A stretch of DNA of 22,421 nt, from positions 1 to 22,421 of the IMG/VR virus record IMGVR_UViG_3300030098_004712; one strand, given 5' to 3'. Of this stretch, positions 12,644 to 20,710 are shown one piece after another; the stretch's first letter is position 1, and each line of letters opens with the position of its first letter. The position numbers and the translations under genes are program-made. The notes under the pieces were generated by a model that saw only the letters and a program-made list of their open reading frames with translations, ran no database searches and was not told the DNA's origin. The DNA is from a virus.

Positions 12644-12780
12644 ATTATTGATTTTTGTTCTAATCTGTTATTTAAAGAACTCAATGCAAGTAATGTATAT
12701 ATATTAAAAACAGGTAAAAGTCCCTTAAATCGCTTAAAAATAGCCTTAAACAAGATTTTTATATTATTAATATATTTCAT
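12610..12780 (-). CDS. small basic hypothetical protein (56 aa)
   Basis: An open frame from the ATG at 12780 to the TAA at 12610 encodes 56 residues. It starts basic and amphipathic (KYINNIKILFKAIFKRFKGL), continues with a hydrophobic part (LPVFNIYTLLALSSL) and ends basic. The amphipathic or hydrophobic character suggests membrane association. It sits in what would otherwise be a 223-base gap, 13 bases after the head-tail joining protein gene ends. No family recognised. Presence of one of the direct repeat copies in its last codons suggests the 3' end is recently rearranged. Confidence 0.5.
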   Translation of the reverse strand: MKYINNIKILFKAIFKRFKGLLPVFNIYTLLALSSLNNRLEQKSIINIMLTNKKHK

Positions 12781-12793
12781 ATTTTTTAGATTA

Positions 12794-13108
12794 TTATTGT
12801 TTTATTTTAACTTTAAGTTGAGTCCATTTTTTACGACCATGGTGCAAAACTTCATCGATGTAATATGTGTTAGAATCAAAAGAAACTCTCATTTGTTGTG
12901 TAACGTCTGACGCGTATCTAATAGTAAAAATGACCGTTGTTATGTCAGTTATTCTGTCCGCTTGGTCTTTCTCATTTCCTGATTTATAAATTACATGAGC
13001 CCAAACGCTCCTCAAAGTTGCCCAAGAAATCGTCATGTCTCCGAAAGCCGATTGAGACTCTGAAGGTTGTTGAATTGTAATTCGTCTGTCTAATTGTCCT
13101 ATATTCAT
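12794..13108 (-). CDS. head-tail joining protein
   Basis: This 104-residue protein matches the phage head-tail joining family (SPP1 gp16 / HK97 gp7-like stopper): it begins MNIGQLDRRITIQQP, followed by FGDMTISWATLRSVWAHV, then DRITDITTVIFTIRY, then YYIDEVLHHGRKKWTQLKV. Length and the characteristic LDRRITI start agree with the family. It seals and links the connector to the tail. In most siphophages this gene lies between the gp6-like connector and the gp10-like gene; here it is downstream of the tape measure, two bases from its stop, which is unusual. Confidence 0.88.
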   Translation of the reverse strand: MNIGQLDRRITIQQPSESQSAFGDMTISWATLRSVWAHVIYKSGNEKDQADRITDITTVIFTIRYASDVTQQMRVSFDSNTYYIDEVLHHGRKKWTQLKVKIKQ

Positions 13109-13110
13109 AA

Positions 13111-15642
13111 TTAACTATTTATACCTCTTACACGTGTTCTGTTTTGTTTTGCTCTGTCTGAAACGAGAATTATATCGTCTCCTGATATTTTACCCACTAC
13201 GTTAACTGTTTGCGTTTGCTCTCCCATAATAGAGCTTAATTTGTCTAACGGAATAACCGCCTCAGCACCCGCCTCTCCGATGAGGGCAGTTGTAGGACCA
13301 GTCACGATTCCTCCTTGTGCCATTGCAGGAATAGGAGTTGAAGCTATTAAGGCAACCTGAGCCGCTCCCATTGCTCCAATAACTGCCGCCAGTGGGATAT
13401 TTGGTAAAGCGGAAGCCACCCCCGCAGCTGTGTTTATAACTGCGTTTGCTATTGCCATTGCTTTGTCTGCGATTGCTTGTTTCTTTTTTTGTTGAGCCAT
13501 TTTTTGCTGAAACTTCTCTTGAACGCCTGTCATGTTTTCGTCATGAGTCTCCTGAAGTTCTTGCAATTTAGCGTCTTTTAATTGTTGATTCATTGTTGAA
13601 TTTTCTATGTCCTCAACTTGATTGTCAAACGCTTTCTGCAATGCTTCTTCTTCAGCAGCTTGGTCATTTTCAAGTCCCTGCATTTTCATTTCGAAATATT
13701 GAGAAAATATCGCACCAACACCCGACATGATTGTCCCTGCTGTGTCAGCAAATTTTTGCAATCCTTTTGCTAAATCTTCGCTAGTTTTTTTTCCTTCTTT
13801 TCCTAATTTTGCAAACTCATCTTTTAATTTTTTTATTTCGTCTGACGCAGGGTCAATCCCGTTGTCTATTAAAGTTGTAATTTGAGACTCAATTAAACTA
13901 GCTTTTTCAGCGTTCGCGTCAAAATCTTTGCCCATTTCTCCAAAAACTTCGGCTTTCTTGTCAATAGCTTCGAATTGAGTTGTAAACTCTTTCATTGATT
14001 CCGTTGCGTCAAAAGTAGCTTTTTTGTTTTTTTTCAAATCTTTATTTGTCGTATCAATATTTGACAAGTCAATTTCTTTGTTATATCCTTCAGTTGCTTT
14101 TGTTAAATCAAGCGTTTCGTCAACTACGTCCTTAGTTGTGTCTTTTTGTTCTTTTAATTCTTTATTGAATTTTTTTATATCTTTGCCTGTGCTGACGCTT
14201 CCGTTAGCAACATTTTTCAAACCGTTTCCGTAATTCTCTAAACTGCTTGTTGTATTGTCAACCTTAGCAGCTAATTTTTTTGCTCCAAAAGCCTCAAGAA
14301 GTTTTTTCATGCCTTTCATGACAGTAATTAAACCCTTTAATAAAAATCTAACTATTGAACGCCATATTTTAACAAAAAATGTTTTTATACCATTGAATAA
14401 ACCTTCCCAACCTCCCGCAAAAATTCTCTGAAAAAATCCTAAAATATCTAAAATAAAATTTAATACTGTTTTAATAGTGTTACCAATAACGTTAAAAACT
14501 CTAGTAACTATTTTCATAACAAATGGACCTATCCTCGCCCAAATGTCAGCAATGAATTGCACTGTTACCTGAACAACTTTGCTAATTAATGACATTGTCT
14601 GAATAACGATTTCTTTAATAGTCGTAAACATTTGAGAGCCTTCTCCTGATGTAAAATATTCTTTTATTTTTTCCCAATTTTGAACAATCAAAACAGCTGC
14701 CATTGCTAAAGCTCCAACGATTAGTCCTATTGGTCCTGTTAGCATTGCCATTGTTCTTGCTATTTTTGGAATTATAATCATAACTTTTCCGAAAGCCATT
14801 AACAACGGTCCTAAAGCTGCTGCAATCATTCCAATTTTGACAATTAATTCTTTTGTGTCTGTGTCTAAATTTGCGAATTTGTCTGCTATGCCTTTTATAA
14901 ATGTAGCTAATTTTTGAAGGTGCGGGATTAATATTGCTCCGATTTGTTCGGTAACATCCATGAAAGAGTTTTTCAGTTGTTGTATAGGTCCGAGACCTGC
15001 CTGAGCAGCTGCCTGAGCTGAGCCTCCATATTGATTCTCTAGTTCGTTTAATATTAAAGTCTGAGCGTCTGCAAGTCGGTTTGTTTCAACTAATGCCTTA
15101 ACCGTCTTTTTTTGCTCATCTGAAAACTGAATCCCCGCTCTACTTAATGCAGATAAATTGGCAACAGGGTCGTTCAACGCTTTACCTAACATAATTGACG
15201 AACTTTTTAAATCTCCGTCTAATCTAGTCGCTAAGTCTAACGCGATTTCTTGAGTTCTTTGAAATTGCTCTCCTGCTATATTTGTAAAAGTTAAAAGCTG
15301 AGCGGTTGCTCCCTGCAAAATGTCTTCGTCTCCGAAAATTGTAACTTTTTGTAAGTCGGCAGCCATTTTTTTAAACTCGTCTGCTGTGAAACCCGCTGCT
15401 CCTCCTGTTGATTTAATACCCGCTTCAACTTGTGCGATTGCCTTTTCTTGTTTATCGAAAGTTTTAACAGCAAGAGCTCCGAATCCTGCTAACGGTAACG
15501 TCAAACCCATTGTCAAAGATTTGCCCGTGTTTTGCATTTTTTTTCCGAACTTTGTAAAAGTTTTTTCGGCTTGTTGCATTTTGGTTCTAAAATCTTTAAT
15601 ATTAGCTCCTAAATTTACCGTAACACTTCCTAATCCTGCCAT
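13111..15642 (-). CDS. tail tape measure protein
   Basis: The 843-residue protein is a typical tape measure. It starts with a conserved domain (about 1 to 240, SVTVNLGANIKDFRTKMQQA ... DPVANLSALSRAGIQFS), has hydrophobic stretches near 268 to 322, helical and Lys-rich middle parts, a coiled coil of Glu/Gln/Lys near 655 to 730, and the usual C-terminal GGIVTGPTTALIGEAGAEAV signature. If about 0.15 nm of tail per residue applies, the tail would be around 125 nm long; that is a rule of thumb. Start overlaps the end of the G-T frame by 13 bases. Confidence 0.95.
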   Translation of the reverse strand: MAGLGSVTVNLGANIKDFRTKMQQAEKTFTKFGKKMQNTGKSLTMGLTLPLAGFGALAVKTFDKQEKAIAQVEAGIKSTGGAAGFTADEFKKMAADLQKVTIFGDEDILQGATAQLLTFTNIAGEQFQRTQEIALDLATRLDGDLKSSSIMLGKALNDPVANLSALSRAGIQFSDEQKKTVKALVETNRLADAQTLILNELENQYGGSAQAAAQAGLGPIQQLKNSFMDVTEQIGAILIPHLQKLATFIKGIADKFANLDTDTKELIVKIGMIAAALGPLLMAFGKVMIIIPKIARTMAMLTGPIGLIVGALAMAAVLIVQNWEKIKEYFTSGEGSQMFTTIKEIVIQTMSLISKVVQVTVQFIADIWARIGPFVMKIVTRVFNVIGNTIKTVLNFILDILGFFQRIFAGGWEGLFNGIKTFFVKIWRSIVRFLLKGLITVMKGMKKLLEAFGAKKLAAKVDNTTSSLENYGNGLKNVANGSVSTGKDIKKFNKELKEQKDTTKDVVDETLDLTKATEGYNKEIDLSNIDTTNKDLKKNKKATFDATESMKEFTTQFEAIDKKAEVFGEMGKDFDANAEKASLIESQITTLIDNGIDPASDEIKKLKDEFAKLGKEGKKTSEDLAKGLQKFADTAGTIMSGVGAIFSQYFEMKMQGLENDQAAEEEALQKAFDNQVEDIENSTMNQQLKDAKLQELQETHDENMTGVQEKFQQKMAQQKKKQAIADKAMAIANAVINTAAGVASALPNIPLAAVIGAMGAAQVALIASTPIPAMAQGGIVTGPTTALIGEAGAEAVIPLDKLSSIMGEQTQTVNVVGKISGDDIILVSDRAKQNRTRVRGINS

Positions 15643-16342
15643 GTTGTTATATTTTTATTTTTACTAATTTTACTGTATTTCTTTTTTATAAATTCAGCAT
15701 GTTTTCTTCTCTTATCGAGCTCGTCTTTGCTCATCTTTTTGCTTTCTCCTTTCTCCCAGTCAAACTTAACTAAGTCTGTTGGTTTTAATGTCCTTCCTCT
15801 TTTCATATGAGGCTGCAAAATAATTGTCCCTAGCCACCTTGTCCTCTCCCACTCTAAACGTTCTTTTAATTCAAAATGCTCCCAAAAACCTTGAGTCCTA
15901 AATGAAAACGTTTTAGGAGTCATATCCCAAAACTCATCCTCACTTAAATTCAAAACTCCAAAAGCAATTTTAAATAAATCCTCCCACTCTAAAGAATCTT
16001 TATTTTTTATTTTTTTTTTCCTGTTACAGCTTTTTCTTTTTTATCAGGTTTTGATTGAAATTTGGTAAAAATATCAAGAGACCTTGTAATTAAACTTTCG
16101 TCTTCGTCAATATAGTCAGCAATTTGCTCAACTTTTAAATCGAAGTCCGTGCCTGATTTTCTTGCTCCGTCCTCTAAGCCAACATATATCAAAAATATTG
16201 CTTGTTTTAGAGTTAAATCCTTTTCTAATTTTCCTAAGTCGCTTAATTTAATATTACACATTTCACAAAACTGAGCTAACGCCCAAAAACCATAACGGAT
16301 TGCTCTTTCTTTTCCGCCAACCGTAATTAATTCGTATTTCAT
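15630..16342 (-). CDS. tail assembly chaperone G-T, -1 frameshift product
   Basis: The second chaperone frame has no ATG where it should begin. In the -1 frame relative to G, reading from the ten A residues at 16010-16019 gives IKNKDSLEWEDLFKIAFGVL, then SEDEFWDMTPKTF and a conserved-looking EHFELKERLEWERTRW segment. This W-x-x-L ... FW-x-M-T-P pattern is typical of phage tail assembly chaperones. The pattern starts upstream of the only possible non-ATG start (TTG at 15953), so translation must arrive from G. A one-base slip gives 111 + 126 = 237 residues. It overlaps the tape-measure start, as in lambda G/T. Confidence 0.8.
16007..16342 (-). CDS. tail assembly chaperone G
   Basis: This 111-residue protein (MKYELITVGGKERAIRYGFW) is the short chaperone that precedes the tape measure. 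It has a conserved-looking helical middle with FCEMCNIKLSDLGKLEKDL and a Lys-rich end, VTGKKK, that lies on the slippery A tract. It normally ends at the TAA at 16007. Its place after the major tail protein and before the tape measure is the standard one. The product binds the tape measure during tail tube assembly in the lambda model. Confidence 0.82.
   Translation of the reverse strand: MKYELITVGGKERAIRYGFWALAQFCEMCNIKLSDLGKLEKDLTLKQAIFLIYVGLEDGARKSGTDFDLKVEQIADYIDEDESLITRSLDIFTKFQSKPDKKEKAVTGKKK
16010..16019 (-). promoter_or_regulatory. -1 frameshift slippery site (ten A residues)
   Basis: The minus strand reads GG followed by ten A, then TAA. It contains A AAA AAA, an efficient bacterial -1 slippery sequence, directly before the G stop codon. 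No obvious upstream Shine-Dalgarno-like enhancer or downstream pseudoknot was worked out; the tract itself may suffice. Sequencing error in the homopolymer is a caveat, but the frame relationship fits a classic G/G-T pair. Confidence 0.72.
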
Positions 16343-16386
16343 AAGTTATCTTTTTTAATTCATTAATATTTGTTTTTTTTAATATA

Positions 16387-16412
16387 ATAGAGAGGAGAAA
16401 ACTCCTCCCTAT
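16387..16412 (-). terminator. strong hairpin after major tail protein gene
   Basis: An 11-base-pair stem (one G-U pair) with a four-base TTTT loop lies 15 bases past the stop of the major tail protein gene. The arms include GAGGAG and CTCCTC like the terminator at 4965-5000. On the minus strand it is followed by TATTATATT, weak as a U-tract, so it probably works as a partial terminator or RNA-stabilising hairpin that lowers expression of the chaperone and tape-measure genes relative to the tail tube. Confidence 0.6.
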
Positions 16413-16426
16413 AATATTAATTTTTA

Positions 16427-16849
16427 TTAGTTCGTTGTGTCTGCAAGAACTCCTGAACCTTGGAAAGAAGCCGAATAAGTCATCGAGTCTTCCATTGGTG
16501 CGTCTGCTGATAAACTCGTTAAAAGAGCTGTTCCGCTCCAATAAGAATCTCCAGTCACTGGAGTTGTTTGAATGAATTTAATCGTGCAAACTGTTCTGTT
16601 TTCGTATATAGACCACAATTCCGTGATGTTTCCTGTTCCGAAATTAAGTAATCCTTCGACATCAATTGTCCAACTACGTTGACCGTATAGAGCTTCTGCC
16701 CAACCTGCCGAACTCTTTGCACTTGTATCTCTTGTCTCTAAAGACATTGAGATTGAGGCACTTGTTGAGGTTGCAATTGTGACATATCCTGCTCCTTTGT
16801 CAACTTGAACAATGAAATCCGTTCCGTTGAGTGATGTAGTAGTCGCCAT
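16427..16849 (-). CDS. major tail protein
   Basis: This 140-residue protein is a tail-tube subunit of the TP901-1/lambda V type: an N-terminal GTDFIVQVDKGAGYVTIATS, SLETRDTSAKSS and WAEALYGQRSWTIDVEGLLN with the Trp-rich strand, followed by beta strands WSIYENRTVCTIKFIQTT and SYWSGTALLTSLS, ending in a GSG tail. Size and the D-T-S-A-K motif fit. It follows the small Lys-rich gene and precedes the hairpin. It would polymerise as hexamer rings around the tape measure. Confidence 0.88.
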   Translation of the reverse strand: MATTTSLNGTDFIVQVDKGAGYVTIATSTSASISMSLETRDTSAKSSAGWAEALYGQRSWTIDVEGLLNFGTGNITELWSIYENRTVCTIKFIQTTPVTGDSYWSGTALLTSLSADAPMEDSMTYSASFQGSGVLADTTN

Positions 16850-16870
16850 TTCTAAATATTTTAATAATTA

Positions 16871-17068
16871 TTAATTCTTTTTACTTTTTTTCTCTTTTTT
16901 TTCTTCTTTCATCATTATTTGTTCGCTGAAAACTTTTCCGTCTCCTGCTTTTATTATATTTTCATAAGTCAAATCTCCTATATCAAACGGAACTGTTAAA
17001 ATTGTTCCTGCTTTCCAATTATTATCCTCATTAAAATATACATCTTTTGTTAATTCAAGTTTTTTCAT
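16871..17068 (-). CDS. small Lys-rich protein in tail module (65 aa)
   Basis: The 65-residue protein has a beta-like N-terminal half (KLELTKDVYFNEDNNWKAGT) and a strongly basic Lys/Glu tail (KKEKKSKKN). It lies between the tail terminator and the major tail protein. I do not recognise it. Its plan, a small beta domain followed by a basic tail, is like the 62-residue gene at 18626-18814, though sequence similarity is not evident. A virion accessory or scaffold role is possible. Confidence 0.65.
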   Translation of the reverse strand: MKKLELTKDVYFNEDNNWKAGTILTVPFDIGDLTYENIIKAGDGKVFSEQIMMKEEKKEKKSKKN

Positions 17069-17079
17069 ATTACTTTTTT

Positions 17080-17508
17080 TTAAACATTATTAATTCTAAA
17101 ATTAAAATCCATCCCTCGACCGTATATCCCGTTATTACCTCCGTCTTTTTGAAAGTCGTCCGCTTGAGTTATATAATCAACGCTTTGAATTTTTATTGTA
17201 TTTGCTGTCCCTGTGTAGCGGTTTAACGTTGCTAAAACTGCTGCTGATAGTGTTTCCAAATCGCTATACGTTTCAGTATAAATAGTTATTTGAACTCTAA
17301 AGACATCAATTAAAGCTGAACCACCCGCAGAAATACTCTTGTCCGCAACAGGGTCAACTGAAACTATATTATATGTTATATAAGGGAAAGCTCGTGCTCC
17401 TGATTGTGTTGCATTAACTATTTGAGGCATTATTCTCGTTCCAACATTTGAGCTAATTGTCCCGTTGTTAGATAATAAATTGAATATGCCTTTCCCTATC
17501 GCTGCCAT
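17080..17508 (-). CDS. tail terminator / tail completion protein (DUF3168-like)
   Basis: This 142-residue protein matches the DUF3168 tail-completion family: IGKGIFNLLSNNGTI, AFPYITYNIVSVDPV, then SALIDVFRVQITIYTETYSD, LETLSAAVLATLN and VDYITQADDFQKDGG near the end. Such proteins form the ring that ends the tail tube and meets the head. The position between the gp10-like and major tail genes is standard. Start overlaps the upstream stop by one base (TAATG). Confidence 0.82.
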   Translation of the reverse strand: MAAIGKGIFNLLSNNGTISSNVGTRIMPQIVNATQSGARAFPYITYNIVSVDPVADKSISAGGSALIDVFRVQITIYTETYSDLETLSAAVLATLNRYTGTANTIKIQSVDYITQADDFQKDGGNNGIYGRGMDFNFRINNV

Positions 17509-18023
17509 TATCTTTTATATTTACCGTTTTTTAACATTCTTTTTGTTCTTTTTTCGATAACCTCCTGAGCGTCTTTAACCATGTTTTTTCGAACTAAGGC
17601 TTTTTGAGACTCATAAGCCTTCCTCATGTAACCAAAACCCGAGAAAACGCCTTTATACATGCCCCACTCAATACCAACCGCATAAGAAGCTGTCCTGACT
17701 TCTTCGTTTCCGATTTTTTGTTTTGAATATTTTTTGTTTGCATTTGGTCTAACTCCTGCAAAAACAACGTCTTTGTTTTTAGTTCTTTTAACTTTAAATC
17801 CTATACTTTTTGCTAAATATCCTGTTGACTGTCCTTCGACTGAAGCTGATAGGTTTTGTCTTGCCGCTTTAATAAATGGTTTTGAGTTTTGTCTTAATAT
17901 AGATATTAAAAAACGTCTTTTATAACCTTCAGGGAGTGTTTTTAAAAACTTTTTAACATCGTCATTGTCAACAAGTTCAGCTGTCAATAAACCTTTTTTC
18001 ATTAATGGAAGTCCTTTAGCCAT
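17508..18023 (-). CDS. HK97 gp10-like head-tail / tail component
   Basis: The 171-residue basic protein fits the HK97 gp10-like family: LKTLPEGYKRRFLISILRQ, KPFIKAARQNL, then YLAKSIGFKVKR, a VVFAGVRP strand, SYAVGIEWGMYKGVF, and a C-terminal helix with YMRKAYESQKALVRKN. It is expected at the head-tail interface. It lies four bases after the gp6-like gene and before the tail terminator, in canonical order. Confidence 0.85.
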   Translation of the reverse strand: MAKGLPLMKKGLLTAELVDNDDVKKFLKTLPEGYKRRFLISILRQNSKPFIKAARQNLSASVEGQSTGYLAKSIGFKVKRTKNKDVVFAGVRPNANKKYSKQKIGNEEVRTASYAVGIEWGMYKGVFSGFGYMRKAYESQKALVRKNMVKDAQEVIEKRTKRMLKNGKYKR

Positions 18024-18027
18024 AATG

Positions 18028-18636
18028 TTAAAAATTAAAAATTCTGTATTGTCTTAATATTGATTCTGCTCCCTGCGGTATTTTATAAGCTGTTTTTCCA
18101 ACGATAACCTCCTGACGGTTTTCGTATAAATGCCCGATAATTAAATACATTGCATTTAATAATTGTTTTGGAAATCCTGTCGCAGATGTTGAAGCATATC
18201 CTGCAACGAATTTAATTTCAACAGCGTTAGTTCTTTCGTAAGTAGTCGGAAACGTTGAGTTATAAGCTAGAGTAATTCTCGCGGGTTTGCCTTTTAAATC
18301 AGTATCATAATTTGAAGTGTCCCAAGTTTGCAAAGTATTCTGAGAGTCATAATATTTAACATGAGTAACCGCAGAAACTGGATTCGCCAAAAGCTCAATT
18401 GTTACATTACCATAAGGAAACTTGTCTAAATATTGATTATATGTAGCCGAAAGCAATTGATAACCTGTGAAGTTTTCAACGTATTCTCTTGCTGAGCTTA
18501 TAATCGTTCCGATTAACGCGTCATCGTCAGAAGTATCAACTTTTAAAAATAATTTTGCCTCTGATAACGCAATCGGTTCTGAGGTCGCTGCGGTGTGTAA
18601 CACTTTGCTAAATACGCCAACGTTTTTATATTCCAT
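18028..18636 (-). CDS. head-tail connector, gp6-like
   Basis: This 202-residue protein has the gp6-like connector signature: PIALSEAKLFLKVDTSDDD, then LIGTIISSAREYVENFTGYQ, a beta segment with NPVSAVTHVKYYDSQN, and a C-terminal helix with PKQLLNAMYLIIGHLYENR. Its usual length is shorter, about 100 to 200, so this is a full version with the inserted beta region. It sits below the portal as a ring. Starts overlapping the preceding gene by 11 bases. Confidence 0.9.
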   Translation of the reverse strand: MEYKNVGVFSKVLHTAATSEPIALSEAKLFLKVDTSDDDALIGTIISSAREYVENFTGYQLLSATYNQYLDKFPYGNVTIELLANPVSAVTHVKYYDSQNTLQTWDTSNYDTDLKGKPARITLAYNSTFPTTYERTNAVEIKFVAGYASTSATGFPKQLLNAMYLIIGHLYENRQEVIVGKTAYKIPQGAESILRQYRIFNF

Positions 18637-18814
18637 TTGTTATAATTGATTTTTCTTTATTTATAATTTTTTTTTCAATTTTTCTTTTTAATGGTTTCAC
18701 AAAACCTAATTTATAATATTCTATAAATTGAGACGGAGGGAAAGTTAATTCCTGAGTCGGAAAATAAGTGTTTCCCCCTCTCTCAAATTGTTTAATAATT
18801 ACAGATTTAATCAT
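18626..18814 (-). CDS. small protein after capsid gene (62 aa)
   Basis: The 62-residue protein has an N-terminal beta-like part (KSVIIKQFERGGNTYFPTQE, PPSQFIEYYKLGFVKPL) and a Lys-rich tail (KRKIEKKIINKEK). Small genes of this kind between capsid and connector are common and may be head accessory or decoration-like proteins, but I cannot assign it. It begins 15 bases after the capsid stop and is overlapped by the connector gene by 11 bases. Confidence 0.68.
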   Translation of the reverse strand: MIKSVIIKQFERGGNTYFPTQELTFPPSQFIEYYKLGFVKPLKRKIEKKIINKEKSIITNGI

Positions 18815-18829
18815 TAATCTAAATTATTT

Positions 18830-20086
18830 TTAGTCTCTTGTTGCATAAACTAAAGCGTCAGTTGCTGCTGTAACCAATTGACCGTCTAATCTATGGAACA
18901 TAATGAAACCAACGTTTAACTCGTCAGCATATCTCTCATCTAATCTAAGAAGTTGAGGTTGCCCAACCATTCTGATTTTGTATTGAGAAATATCTCCGAA
19001 TACCATTGTTTTGCCTCCAGAAGCACCTGCTGCTGAAAGATTTTCATTCAAATAAACAGGCTTTCCGAAAATAACCCCTGCATTTCCATCCTCGCTAAAT
19101 GATGGTCTAACACCGCTTAAAATGTCAGCATTAGCAATTAAATTGCTGTTAACTGTCATTTGCTTGATATTTTTCCATAAACCGTCTGTCATAAACCAGC
19201 AAGAATTATCTCCTCTATATGCTGAATTAACTGCATGATAAACCTCATTTAACTCTGCTAATGTTGGAGTGTCTGCTCCAAAACCAACACCTGAATCAGT
19301 TGCCGCATTGTTAATACCTGTTGGAGCAGATGAACCTGAACCTCCTGTTAATTGCTCATCAATACCTTTAGCTAATCTTCTTGCAAGAATATCAACTAAC
19401 CAATCATTTACGTTAAAACCCTCATCAGTTAATAACTGCTTAGAAATCTTAACAACTTTTGATGTAAAAGTATAAGCATTTAAAATTGTGTTTCCAAATG
19501 TTATATCAGAAACAGCAACTGCAGAACCTTCTGTCATCATTGCTCCCGTTGTAGTATCTGATGTATTCGGATAATACAATGGAGAACCTGTTGCTGTATT
19601 TATGATTGAGCCATGTTTTGCTCCTGCTGTCATTACAGAAGAAAAACCTCCTTGTAATTTCATATTCAATTCATCAGAAAAAGATTTAGGAACTATATAA
19701 CCTCCTAAAGAATCAGTTGCAGTAGTTTGAGCTGCTGTACCCCTTACTTCAACTAATTTTCTTTCAGCAGCATTTAAACCTGAAAAACCTCTTTTGATGT
19801 ATTTTGAAAATGCAGCACTTCTTGCTTCTTTTTCGTCAACAGATATGTCATCCTTTACAGGAGTTGATTCTGCTGCTAATGACTTATTTAAGTCAGTTTG
19901 CGTTTTTAAAGTTGATGCTGCTTTTCTTAGCTCTGCTTCTTTTTCATACAATCCATCCCATTTAGCTTGCTCATCTTTCGATAAGTTTCTTTCTTCTGTT
20001 TTAGCTGTTTCAAGGATGTTATCCATTTCTTGAACTAAAGCAACTCTCTCTTCTTTAATCGCTTTTAAATTATTTATATTACTCAT
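18830..20086 (-). CDS. major capsid protein, HK97 family
   Basis: The 418-residue protein is an HK97-fold capsid. Residues 1 to about 75 form a Glu/Lys coiled coil, the scaffold-like delta domain that the protease removes; cleavage probably falls near 100 to 117 (KRGFSGLNAA ... VEVRGTAAQ). The core has SLGGYIVPKSFSDELNMKLQ, YYPNTSDTTTGAMMTEGSAV, an ILARRLAKGIDEQLTGGSG E-loop/spine region, and C-terminal VFGDISQYKIRMVGQPQLLR. It follows the protease gene by 21 bases. It is the major capsid protein with high confidence. Confidence 0.96.
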   Translation of the reverse strand: MSNINNLKAIKEERVALVQEMDNILETAKTEERNLSKDEQAKWDGLYEKEAELRKAASTLKTQTDLNKSLAAESTPVKDDISVDEKEARSAAFSKYIKRGFSGLNAAERKLVEVRGTAAQTTATDSLGGYIVPKSFSDELNMKLQGGFSSVMTAGAKHGSIINTATGSPLYYPNTSDTTTGAMMTEGSAVAVSDITFGNTILNAYTFTSKVVKISKQLLTDEGFNVNDWLVDILARRLAKGIDEQLTGGSGSSAPTGINNAATDSGVGFGADTPTLAELNEVYHAVNSAYRGDNSCWFMTDGLWKNIKQMTVNSNLIANADILSGVRPSFSEDGNAGVIFGKPVYLNENLSAAGASGGKTMVFGDISQYKIRMVGQPQLLRLDERYADELNVGFIMFHRLDGQLVTAATDALVYATRD

Positions 20087-20107
20087 TTTTTTATAAATTT
20101 TTTAAAA

Positions 20108-20710
20108 TTATTTAATCATTTTTAATTTTAACTCTCTTAAATTCCTTTGATAACTATTTGCTTTCTTTTCTTTGTTTTCTGTTTTTTCTTTATTTTCTTT
20201 GTATACTTCATAAGCTCTTACAGCCACTGAAGCTTCTGTATAAGCCGGGTATGTTACTGGTGAAATATCAAATAAAGTATCCACTTGATTTATTGTTCTT
20301 ATAGTTCTGCCCTCTTCATCTTCATTCCATTCATCACCCCCTTCAGCTATTGTAAAACCAAAAGAGCTTTGAGTTATATCTCCTCTTTCCATACTAACTA
20401 CTAAATCTTTTGCGAAATTAGTATCTGGTGTATCTATTTCATATTTTAAACCTCTTTCATCTACTGACAAACTTAAGGTCCCAGCTGTAGTTCTCCCTAA
20501 TACATAATCTGGATTATGATTAAATAAAGCCCTCACATCTTGGTTATTTTCAATTACAGTATCAAAAGCACTTCTTGATATAGTTTCGAAGAAGCCCCCT
20601 AAATTTTCAGATTCAGAATTAAATACTGAAGCATATCCTATAATTTTTTTTGTTTTATTTTTTTTATCATCTACGACTCTAAACTCGTTAGCGAAAATTC
20701 TTCTTTCCAT
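20108..20710 (-). CDS. prohead protease from internal start (200 aa)
   Basis: In the same frame, ATG at 20710 (MERRIFANEF) is preceded by TTTTAAAAATAAAAAT, an A/T-rich leader of the type used by nearly all genes here, and starts exactly at the beginning of the protease domain. Its 200 residues equal the normal length of a free HK97-type protease. An internal start would make both a full-length protein and a free protease from one gene, as with nested scaffold/protease genes in lambda. This is inferred from leader sequence and domain boundary; no experiment supports it. Confidence 0.55.
   Translation of the reverse strand: MERRIFANEFRVVDDKKNKTKKIIGYASVFNSESENLGGFFETISRSAFDTVIENNQDVRALFNHNPDYVLGRTTAGTLSLSVDERGLKYEIDTPDTNFAKDLVVSMERGDITQSSFGFTIAEGGDEWNEDEEGRTIRTINQVDTLFDISPVTYPAYTEASVAVRAYEVYKENKEKTENKEKKANSYQRNLRELKLKMIK

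Noticed and set aside
12614-12910. 98-residue plus-strand frame near the joining protein
   Set aside because: It is antisense to the joining protein and the 56-residue gene, and has no leader or recognisable domain; its hydrophobicity is a by-product of A/T-rich antisense.
15291-15473. 60-residue frame inside the tape measure gene
   Set aside because: It is a Lys/Gln-rich shadow of the tape measure coding sequence with no independent support.
16263-16541. 92-residue minus-strand frame overlapping chaperone G and major tail protein
   Set aside because: It covers the hairpin and parts of two recognised genes, and its composition has no sign of a protein family.
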